From contig CAKROE010000001.1 of the NCBI GenBank assembly GCA_934371915.1, positions 59,139-123,138 on the forward strand: a stretch of 64,000 nt of DNA. The letters are read 5' to 3'. Position 1 is the stretch's first letter. The number at the start of each line of letters is the position of its first letter. The notes under the pieces are model-generated. The model was not told the DNA's origin. It saw only the letters and a list, made by a program, of their open reading frames with translations, and did no database searches. The translations under genes were made by a program, and so were the position numbers. This DNA comes from an uncultured Blautia sp. GTDB lineage: Bacteria; Bacillota; Clostridia; Lachnospirales; Lachnospiraceae. This document shows, piece by piece, positions 27,111 to 36,743 of the stretch.

Positions 27111-27145
27111 AAAAGCTATGGCAAAAACCATGGCTTTTATTTTTT
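27111..27145 (+). terminator. Terminator of the transglutaminase-like operon
   Basis: An 11-bp stem AAAAGCTATGG/CCATGGCTTTT (one G-U pair) with a CAAAAA loop, then ATTTTTTG. Confidence 0.88.
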
Positions 27146-27210
27146 GCATTCGATCACAAATGAGAAAATCAGTCAATAAAATAGTCGACAACTTATATCT
27201 CGATAGGTAT

Positions 27211-27636
27211 TCAAAACAGTGTTTCTTCGTTTTTATCAAAAAGTTTGTCGTTGATTTCGAAGAGACTAAGTCCATGTAATAATCCATAATATATGATAGC
27301 ATCGCGCTTTAATTTTGGATAAAGCTGAGCCATTCCACAGAGCTTTAACAGTTCCTGTGTTTCCTCAACGCTTGCTCCCAGCCCATAACACAGACACAGA
27401 AGACGGTTTCTGGAAGGATTTCGGCGGCCTGCAAAAATCTGGTGCAGGTAGATCTCACTCATACCGGATTGTTTGGCGAGAGCGGCTTTGGAAATATACT
27501 TTTTTTCAAACAGATGATTTAATAATTCGGATACACTTTTATTTACAAATTGTTCCTGATTTTGTGACAGGAACTGTTCTAAGTCCGGTGAATCCATAAG
27601 TTCTTGTTGTAAACCATCTGTGTTTTTTTTCTCCAT
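27211..27636 (-). CDS. XRE-like helix-turn-helix protein
   Basis: A 141-residue protein. The central part (about 45-105) is a Cro/C1-type HTH: ISKAALAKQSGMSEIYLHQIFAGRRNPSRNRLL. The N-terminal 40 residues are Gln/Glu-rich and the C-terminus (DAIIYYGLLHGLSLFEINDKL) is predicted helical. It is transcribed away from the kinase gene at 27834 and could regulate it; that is inference from the shared 197-base gap. No phage or toxin partner is nearby. Confidence 0.75.
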   Translation of the reverse strand: MEKKNTDGLQQELMDSPDLEQFLSQNQEQFVNKSVSELLNHLFEKKYISKAALAKQSGMSEIYLHQIFAGRRNPSRNRLLCLCYGLGASVEETQELLKLCGMAQLYPKLKRDAIIYYGLLHGLSLFEINDKLFDKNEETLF

Positions 27637-27833
27637 ATTTCCCGCCTTTACAATAATTATTTTAATACATTTCTGTATTTTGAAAAATATATGTCAAAAT
27701 ATGTTGTAGTATATATACTTGCTGAATAAATGTTAATAAGTTATAATATTCTAAATAGTGTATTCAAATAAAAATATACTATAAATGGTTCTGAAAAACA
27801 ATATGCAGGCCGCATAGTGATAGGAATGAGAAT

Positions 27834-28538
27834 ATGGATATTTATGACAGTCTTTTTGAGGCGGTTCGTAGCGAATATGATACGCTCACGCTGATCAAAA
27901 AAAGCGAACGGGGCGAAGTCTCACTTATACGACACAGAGACAGCGGCACTCGTTATATTTTCAGGTATTTTTACGGAAGCAGCGAAGTATACCGGAAGCT
28001 TCTTTCCGTTTCGTGTCCGAATCTGCCGAAGATCATGGAAGTCGGGGAAAAAGATGGCAGGACAGTGCTTCTGGAAGAGTATGTGCAAGGTGATACGCTC
28101 AGTGAAATTTTGCAGGGAGGACTTGTGTCAACTGCGCAGGCAAAAAAGATATGCCGTCAGTTGTGTTCAGCATTATGGGTGCTTCATTCTATGGGCGTGG
28201 TGCACCGGGATGTAAAACCGGATAATGTTATGATACGTGGCAAAGAAGCCGTGCTGATTGATTTTGATGCATCCAGAATATACAAAAACGCAAATCAGGA
28301 AGATACGCAGATTCTGGGGACGACCGGATTTGCGGCACCGGAGCAGTATGGGCTTTCCCAGTCAGACGGACGTGCGGATATTTATGCGCTCGGTGTCTTA
28401 CTGAATATTATGCTGACAGGAGAGCATCCATCAAGAAAGCTTGCCACGGGCAGGATGGGCAGGATCGTTCAGCGGTGTACGATGGTAAATCCTGCAAAAA
28501 GATACAAAAATATCCTTCATTTAATGGAGGCATTATAA
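27834..28538 (+). CDS. Small Ser/Thr protein kinase
   Basis: A 234-residue soluble Hanks-type kinase without a membrane segment or PASTA domains. The catalytic loop is intact (GVVHRDVKPDNVMI) and the metal-binding motif is DFD (LIDFDASRI) instead of DFG. The activation segment has GTTGFAAPEQYG, and APE is intact. The glycine-rich loop is weak (KSERGEVSLIRH) and the usual VAIK lysine position reads IFRYF, so ATP binding may be unusual. It overlaps no gene, but the next start is 17 bases after its stop; the partner is a zinc-ribbon membrane protein, a pairing suggestive of a phosphorylation module. Confidence 0.85.
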   Translation: MDIYDSLFEAVRSEYDTLTLIKKSERGEVSLIRHRDSGTRYIFRYFYGSSEVYRKLLSVSCPNLPKIMEVGEKDGRTVLLEEYVQGDTLSEILQGGLVSTAQAKKICRQLCSALWVLHSMGVVHRDVKPDNVMIRGKEAVLIDFDASRIYKNANQEDTQILGTTGFAAPEQYGLSQSDGRADIYALGVLLNIMLTGEHPSRKLATGRMGRIVQRCTMVNPAKRYKNILHLMEAL

Positions 28539-28555
28539 AAGATAAGGGGGAAATG

Positions 28556-29803
28556 ATGAGCAAAAAATGTGTAAAATGCGGACACACGCTTCCGGATGAT
28601 GCGTCATTCTGTCCGCACTGTACTGCAGTGCAGACAGAGAAGCAGGAAATAAAAACACCAAGACGATGGAAGAGGACAGCTTTGACAGTTCTTGGAATAG
28701 CAATCCTCATAGCAATCATCGGGATGGCAATTTCCATGTACCACAGACCGAAAGTATATGAAGGTGGTGCAAAGATTGACTATGCGTACAAGGATAAAAC
28801 GTATAAAGTTCTGCTGACTTTTTCGGAGGGAGACGGCGTGACCGGGCATGCTCAGGGAGAACGTACAGATACTTTGTCTGAAGGCATGGACAGTGCGCTT
28901 CCGTGTCAGCTGTATGTTCTGGATCAGGACACGGGAAAACTGGCATGGGAAGAGTTTTCAAAAGAAGTGGAATCCTGTAAAGTCGATACAAAGCCGACAG
29001 ACGGATCACGGAAAATGGAATATATAGAGCCGATGTATAATGAAAGCTTTCCTAATGCAGCGTACACCTCAGATATTTATTTTACATCTGATAGTGGTAC
29101 AAATGACATTGCATGGACGGTGAAAATGAAAAACGGTGATACAATTTCTTTAAGCACGCGTCTTACGATTGAAAAATTGCCTGCAGTAACTTATCGTGCG
29201 GAGGATACGCCGATGGAAACCACGGAAGAACTTCAGGAACTTCTGGGTTCTATTGATGAAGAGGTATCTTCTGACACACCGGTATATCTGTACCTTCCGG
29301 CGGTGACATATGACGGAGATATCACTTTCGGTGATCACACCTGGGGAATTCATGGAAGCAGCAGCGGAGATGCGATAACTACCTTTACCGGAACAGTCAG
29401 TATGAAAGGACTCAACGGAAATTATGCCGATATATCAGGAATCCGTTTTGAAGGAAGTTCCGGAACCGGACTGGATGCATATTGCCTGGCAAGTGCTTCA
29501 GAGTGTAGTTTTGAAGGCTGGGATATAGCGGCTTATGCACATACCGGAGGCTGGGTGAATGCGACGGACAGTACTTTCACAGATAATAAAATCGGTCTGA
29601 AGTTCGATACCACTATGTCGTATGGCAGTTCGCCGAATTATCTGAAGAATACATTTACCGGAAACGGAACGGCTGTCTGCATTGATAATCTGCCGGGTAA
29701 TGAAGTGATTGATTTTGCCGGAAGCATATTCTCGGGAAATGACACAGACATTGAAAACAAAGCAGGTCATACGATCGATACAGCGAAGGCGACATTTGAA
29801 TAA
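28556..29803 (+). CDS. Zinc-ribbon membrane protein with extracellular beta-helix
   Basis: A 415-residue protein of unknown function. It begins with a cytoplasmic zinc ribbon (CVKCGHTLPDDASFCPHC), a basic linker, one membrane segment (about 45-65, VLGIAILIAIIGMAI) and an extracellular region. From about residue 255 the sequence has beta-helix-like strands (GISGIRFEGSS-type turns; ASECSFEGWDIAAYAHT; WVNATDSTFTDNKIGLKF). ATG 28556 is chosen because GGGGG ends five bases upstream; starts within the kinase gene are less likely. It probably works with the kinase just upstream. A terminator follows. Confidence 0.78.
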   Translation: MSKKCVKCGHTLPDDASFCPHCTAVQTEKQEIKTPRRWKRTALTVLGIAILIAIIGMAISMYHRPKVYEGGAKIDYAYKDKTYKVLLTFSEGDGVTGHAQGERTDTLSEGMDSALPCQLYVLDQDTGKLAWEEFSKEVESCKVDTKPTDGSRKMEYIEPMYNESFPNAAYTSDIYFTSDSGTNDIAWTVKMKNGDTISLSTRLTIEKLPAVTYRAEDTPMETTEELQELLGSIDEEVSSDTPVYLYLPAVTYDGDITFGDHTWGIHGSSSGDAITTFTGTVSMKGLNGNYADISGIRFEGSSGTGLDAYCLASASECSFEGWDIAAYAHTGGWVNATDSTFTDNKIGLKFDTTMSYGSSPNYLKNTFTGNGTAVCIDNLPGNEVIDFAGSIFSGNDTDIENKAGHTIDTAKATFE

Positions 29804-29818
29804 AATAAGAAAGAGTTT

Positions 29819-29852
29819 AAAGCTTCTGCAATATACTTTGCAGGAGCTTTTT
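29819..29852 (+). terminator. Terminator of the kinase/zinc-ribbon operon
   Basis: A 13-bp stem AAAGCTTCTGCAA with TTGCAGGAGCTTT (one G-U pair) ending in TTTTTC. Confidence 0.85.
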
Positions 29853-30017
29853 CACGTCACAGGAAATTATTCTGTTTTGTTCCGGAAAATATGCGTGAAA
29901 GTTCTGAAAAAACTATTTAAAATCATATGCTGTGAGATAATGGGTTTTCATTTGCATCTATGATAAAATCATGTTTATATGTCTTACAAGGAGTATATAA
30001 AAAAACGGGGGATTTAC

Positions 30018-33000
30018 ATGAAGAAAAAGAATATCGCGATGCTTATAGCGATGACAATGATCACATCCGGTGTGACAGCACCTATGGAAGCAGTGTATGC
30101 ATCAGATGAGGTTCAGATTCAGTCCGAAGATGCTTTCGAATCTGAAAGAGGGGATGCGACCGAAGAAAGTACGGATGTTACAGGAGATACAGAGGATTCA
30201 TTTACGGAAAGCTCAGAATCCGAAACGACGGATATGTCGGAATCCGAAGAGGTAGAGATCACCGGGGATGCAGAGCAGTCCGGGGACGAAGAAATTGAAA
30301 TCAGCGAAGAAAATTCGGATGCAGAGGAAAAATTCGCAGATATGTTCTCTGATGGGATAGAAGATGTTGCGACTCACAGTTCAGAGGTGATTGAGAGTGG
30401 ATATTGTGGGGCGCATTGGGCAGGAGATACAGATGATGAAAAAGTCTCTTATAAATTGTATGCAGATGGTACTCTGATCATTGAAGGAGAAGGCACATTT
30501 GCAGGATCAATATTTCAGAATGATGATAGAATTAAAACTGTTCAGATATCGGAGGGAATTACAGAACTGGGTGGAACTTATTCATACACATTTTGGGGAT
30601 GTAAAAATCTGACAACAGTTACTTTACCGGAAAGCCTGAAGAGCATAGGGCGAATGGCATTTTATGAATGTGAAAATCTCAGTACTATCAACATACCATC
30701 TGGCGTAACAAGTATCGGAGACAGTACATTTTATAATTGCAAGGCTCTGAAAAGCATTAGTATTCCAGATGGAGTGACAAGTATTGAACGTAATACGTTT
30801 GATAATTGTATCAGTCTTAGTAATGTAAGTATTTCGACAGAATCAAAACTTACAAGTATTGGACAATATTCATTTGATGACTGTAAGAATCTGGAGAGTC
30901 TCAACATACCATCTGGAGTAACCAGTATCGGACAAAGTGCATTCTATAATTGTGAGAAGCTGACAGGTATTACTATTCCATCAGGAATAACGGAAATTAA
31001 AGATACTGTATTTTACAATTGTGAAAGCCTTAGTAGCATTAATATCCCATCAGGGGTAACCAGTATCGGGGCAAGTGCATTTGCTTATTGTGAGAAACTG
31101 ACCGATATTACTATTCCGTCAGGAATAACTAAAATAGAAGACAATACATTTAATGGATGTAAGAGTCTGAAGAGTATCAATATCCCATCAGAAGTAACCA
31201 GCATCGGAAAAAGCGTATTTTATAATTGTGAGAAACTGACCGATATTACTATTCCGTCAGGAATAACTAAAATTGAAGAAAGTACGTTTGAAGGCTGTAA
31301 AAGTCTGGAAGGTATTACTATTCCGTCAACGGTAACAAGCATTGGAAATGAGGCATTTTCTGATTGCGAGAGCTTAAGCAGTATCGAGATTCCATCAGGA
31401 GTAACGAGCATGGGAACATATATTCTGAGTGGCTGCTCAAATCTTCGAAGTGCGACTCTTCCGAAAGATATAAAGACAGTAAGACAGGGAATGTTTTCAG
31501 GGTGTAAGAGACTTATGAATATTACTTTACCGGAGAGTGTTACTGTAATTGAAGACAATGCTTTTAGTAGCTGTTCTGATCTGAAGGAACTTGTATTGCC
31601 GACAGGTCTGACTACAATCGGAAAAGCCGCATTTAGTGATGTTGGACTAATTGACATCGACCTGCCGAATAGATTGCAGAGTATCGGTATAAGTGCTTTT
31701 AACTCAACGAATTTTACAGATATTGTATTGCCGGATTCGGTGACAGATATTGGGGCATATGCATTCCAAGGGTGTGGAAAACTGGAAAGTGTTATCCTTC
31801 CGAAAAATATTACAGAATTGAAAGACGGAACATTCCAATTCTGTTGGAATTTGAAAACAATATCATTACCGGCAGGTCTGCTTAAGATCAATGGAGCTTT
31901 TGGGTACTGCAGTAGCCTGGAAGCAATCACCATACCAGACAGCGTAACTATGATTGGCGATAATTCGTTCAATGGCTGCAGTTCTCTGAAATCAATATAT
32001 TTTTCAAAGAATCTTACCAAAATTGGATATGAAGCTTTTGCAGACTGTGAAGGACTGGTCAATGTCAGCCTTCCGGAGAAACTGGAGAACATTGATACAG
32101 GTGCATTCAAAGGCTGTACGGCACTGCTTGGTTTGTATATTCCCGGAACAAATTTGGAGATAAAATCCCGCGCAATCGGCTACAATTCAGATTCAGAGAA
32201 AAATGAAAAACTGGTTATTATCGGAAAATCTGGTTCCGCAGCAGAGACATACGCAAAAAATACAGGACTTTTATTCCATAATGTTGATGACAAACTGACA
32301 CATCAGACAGAAGTGAAGGCAACCTGTATAAAAGACGGAAATGTAGAATACTGGCACTGTGACAACTGCGGTCAGGATTTCGGCAATGCACAGGGAACGG
32401 AAGTGCTGGATGTAACAACAGTCGCAAAGGTTGCACACAAGAAAGTACAGGTGCCATATAAAGATGCTACCTGCACGGAGCCGGGAAACTGGAATTATTA
32501 TCGTTGTGAAAACTGTGGTAAAAAATTTGTAAGTGACTGGAATGAAGATAATACAGAAATGACCAATGAGATGATTCCTGCATATGGACACACTTGGCAA
32601 TTGAGAGATACTGGCAGTTCGGCAACTTTCCATCTGCTCACTCCGGGAAAAACTTCTCCGGTCTATGTAGCGAATATATCAAATACAGAAAGTTACTGCT
32701 GGCGTTGTGGCAAGGTTGCAAAAAAGAATCACGTAAGCCATGTTCTTAATGTAAATGTGGATCAGATCACTTTGAAATGTGGACAGTCTTCAACAACTTT
32801 CCGCACATGGGGTGATCCGGTCAAAAGTGTAGTTCCGGATAATAACCTGGTAAAGGTTTCCGGAGTAAAGAGCAGCGGTTCATTCAAAGTAACAGCAAAT
32901 ACGAATAAAACAGGCCGTACATATCTTACGATTACGACAACGACCGATCTGACAACCAAGGTGCTGGTAACTGTCCAGAAGGGTGCAGTAAAAACCAAAT

Positions 33001-33473
33001 CAATCAAAGGGCTTTCAAAATCCGTCAGTGTTGTCAAAGGAAAAACGGTTGCACTGAAACCGACACTGGAACCGGTCAACAGCCCGGAAAAAATTACGTA
33101 CACTTCTTCAAATAAAAAGGTTGCTACAGTCAGCGCCAAAGGTGTGGTAAAAGGTGTCAAACCGGGAATAGCAAAGATTACTGTAAAATCCGGCAGCAAA
33201 AAAGCAGTCGTAACAGTGAAAGTTACCGGCGTGAAGACCACGAAACTTTCCGGGGTACCGGCAGCAAAGAAAGTTTCCAAAGGAAAAACATTCAAGATCA
33301 AGGCAGTAGCAACACCGAAGAATACCTCCGAAAAGATTACTTATACATCATCCAACAAAAAGGTTGCTACAGTAACAGCGAAAGGTGTAATTAAGGGACT
33401 GCGAAAAGGAACAGCAACGATCACTGTGAAGAGTGGTTCAAAGAAAATGACCTGCAAGGTAAAAGTTAAATAA
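30018..33473 (+). CDS. BspA-like leucine-rich-repeat surface protein with Ig-like domains
   Basis: A 1151-residue secreted protein. ATG 30018 follows CGGGGGA and gives a proper signal peptide (MKKKNIAMLIAMTM... VYASDE). Residues about 35-125 are very acidic. Residues about 170-710 are roughly two dozen 23-residue LRR_5/BspA repeats of the pattern IPSGVTSIGxSAFYNCxxL. Next come Cys-containing segments (YWHCDNCGQDFG; YYRCENCGKKF; CWRCGK) that look like repeated zinc-ribbon-like modules, then two Big_2-type Ig-like domains (ITYTSSNKKVATV twice). No LPXTG or other anchor is visible, so attachment is unclear. BspA proteins in anaerobes bind host or bacterial surfaces; the target here is unknown. 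Confidence 0.88.
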   Translation: MKKKNIAMLIAMTMITSGVTAPMEAVYASDEVQIQSEDAFESERGDATEESTDVTGDTEDSFTESSESETTDMSESEEVEITGDAEQSGDEEIEISEENSDAEEKFADMFSDGIEDVATHSSEVIESGYCGAHWAGDTDDEKVSYKLYADGTLIIEGEGTFAGSIFQNDDRIKTVQISEGITELGGTYSYTFWGCKNLTTVTLPESLKSIGRMAFYECENLSTINIPSGVTSIGDSTFYNCKALKSISIPDGVTSIERNTFDNCISLSNVSISTESKLTSIGQYSFDDCKNLESLNIPSGVTSIGQSAFYNCEKLTGITIPSGITEIKDTVFYNCESLSSINIPSGVTSIGASAFAYCEKLTDITIPSGITKIEDNTFNGCKSLKSINIPSEVTSIGKSVFYNCEKLTDITIPSGITKIEESTFEGCKSLEGITIPSTVTSIGNEAFSDCESLSSIEIPSGVTSMGTYILSGCSNLRSATLPKDIKTVRQGMFSGCKRLMNITLPESVTVIEDNAFSSCSDLKELVLPTGLTTIGKAAFSDVGLIDIDLPNRLQSIGISAFNSTNFTDIVLPDSVTDIGAYAFQGCGKLESVILPKNITELKDGTFQFCWNLKTISLPAGLLKINGAFGYCSSLEAITIPDSVTMIGDNSFNGCSSLKSIYFSKNLTKIGYEAFADCEGLVNVSLPEKLENIDTGAFKGCTALLGLYIPGTNLEIKSRAIGYNSDSEKNEKLVIIGKSGSAAETYAKNTGLLFHNVDDKLTHQTEVKATCIKDGNVEYWHCDNCGQDFGNAQGTEVLDVTTVAKVAHKKVQVPYKDATCTEPGNWNYYRCENCGKKFVSDWNEDNTEMTNEMIPAYGHTWQLRDTGSSATFHLLTPGKTSPVYVANISNTESYCWRCGKVAKKNHVSHVLNVNVDQITLKCGQSSTTFRTWGDPVKSVVPDNNLVKVSGVKSSGSFKVTANTNKTGRTYLTITTTTDLTTKVLVTVQKGAVKTKSIKGLSKSVSVVKGKTVALKPTLEPVNSPEKITYTSSNKKVATVSAKGVVKGVKPGIAKITVKSGSKKAVVTVKVTGVKTTKLSGVPAAKKVSKGKTFKIKAVATPKNTSEKITYTSSNKKVATVTAKGVIKGLRKGTATITVKSGSKKMTCKVKVK

Positions 33474-33500
33474 AATATCTGACAAAAATATATAGTTCTG

Positions 33501-33529
33501 CTGACTTTTTCAGAATGGGATGATATAAT
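33501..33529 (+). promoter_or_regulatory. Promoter of the small Ig-like secreted protein
   Basis: CTGACT (33501-33506) and TATAAT (33524-33529) are 17 bases apart, 52 bases before the ATG. Confidence 0.55.
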
Positions 33530-33580
33530 AAGAATTACTTAATATATTGCCGTATAAATGGCGAAAAGGAGGAAACACGT

Positions 33581-34228
33581 ATGAAAAAGAAGAAAAATCT
33601 GTTTGTTGCATTAATGCTGGCATTTGCAGTTCTTGTATCTAATTTTGCAATCGCACCAGCCACAACTTATGCAGCCGGCAAGCCGGAGATGTATGCAGGA
33701 ATAGCTATTATGCAGGGTGGCAAGACGGCTGTTAAAGTATTGAATACTGTGAAGTCGGATAAGATTATCAAGGTAAAATCCAGCAATTCCAAAATACTTA
33801 CGGCAAAAAGCGTATATATGCTGGGACAGCATCGGATTCAATTCACAGCTAAAAAAGCGGGTGAAGCGACTGTATCTTTTACTGTAAAGAGGAAAAACGG
33901 CAAGACCTATTCGTTAAAATCTCATGTAATCGTACATAAGTATACCAATCCGTTCAATAAGATCAATATCGGAAAAAAATCATACAAAAAACAGTTTAAT
34001 AAAAAGTATGATGTTTATAACAGTTCTTCTGTAAAAGGAAAGCTGAATATTTCTCTTAAACCGGGATTTAAGCTGAGAAAAATATACTATTACGATGCTG
34101 CAGCTCAAAAAATGAAAACAATAAAGAATGGAAAGAAGATTGTTATGGACAAAAAACACCGCATACTGATAGAATATACGGATGATACGAACTTTTATAA
34201 CACAGCTATGCTTGGTGGAATAAAATAG
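33581..34228 (+). CDS. Small secreted protein with an Ig-like domain
   Basis: A 215-residue exported protein with a signal peptide ending TYAAGK. Residues about 40-115 resemble a bacterial Ig-like (Big_2-type) domain (VKVLNTVKSDKIIKVKSSN; FTAKKAGEATVSFTVKRKN). The rest is basic and Tyr/Lys-rich, with no anchor or catalytic motif. It has its own promoter and a GGAGG RBS. It may associate with the BspA-like protein upstream, whose C-terminus has related Ig-like domains, but this is only proximity. It is convergent with a DUF4143 ATPase. Confidence 0.65.
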   Translation: MKKKKNLFVALMLAFAVLVSNFAIAPATTYAAGKPEMYAGIAIMQGGKTAVKVLNTVKSDKIIKVKSSNSKILTAKSVYMLGQHRIQFTAKKAGEATVSFTVKRKNGKTYSLKSHVIVHKYTNPFNKINIGKKSYKKQFNKKYDVYNSSSVKGKLNISLKPGFKLRKIYYYDAAAQKMKTIKNGKKIVMDKKHRILIEYTDDTNFYNTAMLGGIK

Positions 34229-34236
34229 TAAGAAAC

Positions 34237-34276
34237 AAAAATACTCTCGCAGGTAAAACTGTGGGAGTATTTTTGT
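34237..34276. terminator. Bidirectional terminator between convergent genes
   Basis: AAAATACTCTCGCAG pairs with CTGTGGGAGTATTTT (one G-U pair) around a short GTAAAA loop. T runs flank it on both strands, so it can serve the Ig-like gene and the DUF4143 gene. Confidence 0.85.
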
Positions 34277-34302
34277 ATTTGTGCTTTTTAATCAGCTGTG
34301 AT

Positions 34303-35532
34303 TCAACTAAGAAGCCAGTCAATCAGGTTTAATGATTTTATACCATCATAAGAACTGATAAAGTTATGATCCATAGACAGCACAATTTTTTCGTAGTTAT
34401 CTGGAATCATACGCAGAGGACGGAGCTCACGTTCGCGTGTTTCCGGTGACTGCATACTTTCTGTTACCTGGATATATACTTTATCATTTGGTTTTTCTGC
34501 TACAAAATCGATTTCTGTTTCGCCGATTTTTCCAATATAAACTCGATAGTCGCGACGGAGTAACTCCAGAAATACGATATTTTCGATGATATGCCCGCGG
34601 TCTGCATCACGATATCCAAGTAACATATTTCGAAATCCCATATCGATGATATAGTTTTTACCAAGTGTTTTGAGGAGTTGTTTTCCTTTTACATCATAGC
34701 GACTGACGGAAAAAAATATGAAAGCATTGCGAAGCATGGAAATATATTTGTCTACAGTTTTCCCAGCGATATTTTTTGATTTTCCGTGCTGAATATCACC
34801 CTCATGAGAGAGTACATTTCCAATATTATTTGGTGAAGTGATACTGCCAATGTTGGAACATAGAAATAGTATGATTTTCTGAAGAATTGATTGATCAGTT
34901 CCGCTGTTTCGCTGCATGATATCTCGCAGAATTACAGTAGAATAAATACCTTCCAGCGCCTGGTTACTTCTTGCTTCGTTAAATTTGTATTCCCTCAGGA
35001 TAGGCATTCCGCCGAACTGAAGATATTTTTGGAATTTTTCTTCCATAGTAATATTGGATGGAAACTCATAAAAATCCAAAAACTCCCTGAATGACAGGGG
35101 AAGCATTCGGATTTCAACATATCTTCCAGAAAGTAATGTTGAAAATTCTGTGGACAACAGGTAGGCATTAGATCCGGTGATGTAGATATCTACATCAAAA
35201 TCCAGACGGAATGATTCGATTGCCTTCTCCCAATGCTCTACAGCCTGTAGTTCGTCAAATATAAGGTAAGTCTTTCCATTATTGGGGATTTTTTTGCTGA
35301 TATAATCATAAAAGGAAAGATAATCGGTCAGGGCACGGTAACGGAGTGATTCCATATTCATGTGGATGATATGGGAGTCTGTGACACCGTGGTCAGACAG
35401 GTATTTGTGAAAAAGGTCAAGTAAGGATGATTTTCCGCAACGGCGGATACCGGTAACAATTTTTACCAGATCAACATCTTTGTTTTGGATAAGTTGATTC
35501 AGATATTGTGGACGATTAATAAGATCAGTCAT
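34303..35532 (-). CDS. AAA ATPase with DUF4143 domain
   Basis: A 409-residue protein of a large, mostly uncharacterised family. The N-terminal AAA domain has Walker A TGIRRCGKSSLL (about residue 28) and Walker B YLIFDELQAVEHWE; the DUF4143 part (about 195-340) contains TVDKYISMLRNAFIFFSVSRYD. The C-terminal EIDFVAEK is a nuclease-like PD-(D/E)XK-type motif often seen in this family. It stands alone with no partner, promoter motif unclear. These genes often move between genomes. Confidence 0.85.
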   Translation of the reverse strand: MTDLINRPQYLNQLIQNKDVDLVKIVTGIRRCGKSSLLDLFHKYLSDHGVTDSHIIHMNMESLRYRALTDYLSFYDYISKKIPNNGKTYLIFDELQAVEHWEKAIESFRLDFDVDIYITGSNAYLLSTEFSTLLSGRYVEIRMLPLSFREFLDFYEFPSNITMEEKFQKYLQFGGMPILREYKFNEARSNQALEGIYSTVILRDIMQRNSGTDQSILQKIILFLCSNIGSITSPNNIGNVLSHEGDIQHGKSKNIAGKTVDKYISMLRNAFIFFSVSRYDVKGKQLLKTLGKNYIIDMGFRNMLLGYRDADRGHIIENIVFLELLRRDYRVYIGKIGETEIDFVAEKPNDKVYIQVTESMQSPETRERELRPLRMIPDNYEKIVLSMDHNFISSYDGIKSLNLIDWLLS

Positions 35533-35617
35533 AACATACCTCCTTATTTTCTTAATTTTAGTATACCCAAAATTAAAAAAATAAGCAAGAATTTATGACC
35601 ATAAAGTCTGAAACTGT

Positions 35618-35660
35618 ATTAAAAATAAAAGTTTCGAACTTACAAGTCCGAAACTTTTAC
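35618..35660 (-). terminator. Terminator of the rubrerythrin/PerR operon
   Basis: On the minus strand AAAAGTTTCGGACTT pairs with AAGTTCGAAACTTTT (one mismatch), followed by ATTTTTAATAC. It lies 25 bases past the stop of the downstream rubrerythrin. Confidence 0.8.
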
Positions 35661-35684
35661 AAGAATAAAATTTAATAGAAAATC

Positions 35685-36227
35685 TTAGCCGAAGTATCTC
35701 TTAAGCAGACCAGCGAATGCTTTTCCGTGTCTTGCTTCGTCCTTAGCCATTTCATGCACAGTGTCATGGATTGCGTCAAGATCAGCAGCTTTTGCACGTT
35801 TTGCAAGGTCGAATTTACCGGCAGTAGCACCGTTCTCAGCTTCTACACGCATCTCAAGGTTTTTCTTAGTGCTGTCAGTAACAACTTCGCCGAGAAGTTC
35901 AGCAAATTTTGCAGCATGCTCAGCTTCTTCGTAAGCTGCTTTCTCATAGTAAAGACCGATTTCCGGATAGCCTTCTCTGTGAGCAACTCTTGCCATTGCG
36001 AGGTACATACCAACTTCGGAGCATTCACCCTGGAAGTTTGCTCTGAGGTCTGCAACAATATCTTCGCTGACACCCTGAGCAACACCAACAACGTGCTCAG
36101 CAGCCCATGTCATTTCGGCGTCCTGTTTTGTAAATTTGGACGCAGGAGCTTTACATACCGGACAAACTTCCGGAGCAGCTTCACCTTCGTAAACATAACC
36201 ACATACATTACATACCCATTTAGCCAT
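35685..36227 (-). CDS. rbr: Reverse rubrerythrin (NADH peroxidase-type), downstream copy
   Basis: A 180-residue diiron protein with the rubredoxin domain at the N-terminus ([20 protein letters not shown], giving the two CxxC pairs) and the ferritin-like diiron domain behind it (ExxH motifs in [10 protein letters not shown] and [10 protein letters not shown]). This reversed order is known from Clostridium rubrerythrins that reduce hydrogen peroxide and oxygen using NADH-derived electrons. It is the last gene of the operon rbr-perR-rbr and differs from the other copy at only three residues. Its natural partner reductases are not in the window. Confidence 0.95.
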   Translation of the reverse strand: MAKWVCNVCGYVYEGEAAPEVCPVCKAPASKFTKQDAEMTWAAEHVVGVAQGVSEDIVADLRANFQGECSEVGMYLAMARVAHREGYPEIGLYYEKAAYEEAEHAAKFAELLGEVVTDSTKKNLEMRVEAENGATAGKFDLAKRAKAADLDAIHDTVHEMAKDEARHGKAFAGLLKRYFG

Positions 36228-36272
36228 AATCTTAATCTCCTTTATTTTCGATAAATTCTATTATTTCCTTTA

Positions 36273-36668
36273 TTATACTTCTGTATTCTTCAGACAGTCT
36301 TCGCAGAGCCCGAAAAAACGTATATCACATGAGGCAATCTTACCACCGAAGTTCTTAACAGCCTTTGGTGCAAGTTCGTTCATATCCTCTGTTTCCAGAT
36401 CCAGAACCCGCTTGCACTCGGTACACATGAAATGACAATGCGGGGTGACACAGCCGTCAAAATGATCGGCGCCGCCAAAACTGGATAATTTCTGGATTTC
36501 TCCAAGATCGGATAACAGGGAAAGGTTGCGATATACGGTTCCCAGACTGATGTTGGGATATATTTTTTTGACATTTTCATATACCACATCTGCAGTGGGG
36601 TGATCCTTACGTGTCATGAGAAACTCCTTAATGGATTCTCGCTGACGGCTGTATTTCAACGTAGCCAT
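36273..36668 (-). CDS. perR: Fur-family regulator, PerR-like
   Basis: A 131-residue metal-dependent repressor. The start MATLKYSRQRESIK is chosen because AAGGAAA lies upstream; an ATG 42 bases earlier is less likely. The winged helix includes TADVVYENVKKIYPNISLGTVYRNL. The structural zinc site is CTEC and CEDC. An Asp (ADHFDG) sits at the position that is Asp in PerR and usually Glu in Fur, and histidines flank it (PHCHF). PerR senses peroxide by metal-catalysed His oxidation and controls peroxide defences, which fits its place between two rubrerythrin genes. Confidence 0.85.
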   Translation of the reverse strand: MATLKYSRQRESIKEFLMTRKDHPTADVVYENVKKIYPNISLGTVYRNLSLLSDLGEIQKLSSFGGADHFDGCVTPHCHFMCTECKRVLDLETEDMNELAPKAVKNFGGKIASCDIRFFGLCEDCLKNTEV

Positions 36669-36743
36669 ATATCGTTTCCTTTCTATGATTTCATATTTTA
36701 TATAAGCCATGTACCATTCGGAATTCGCTGCGTGGCTTGTAGC

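Noticed and set aside
28808-33513. An 18-base exact match (AGTTCTGCTGACTTTTTC) inside the zinc-ribbon gene and before 33501
   Set aside because: One copy is in coding sequence and the other in a promoter; no additional flanking similarity, so treated as coincidence.
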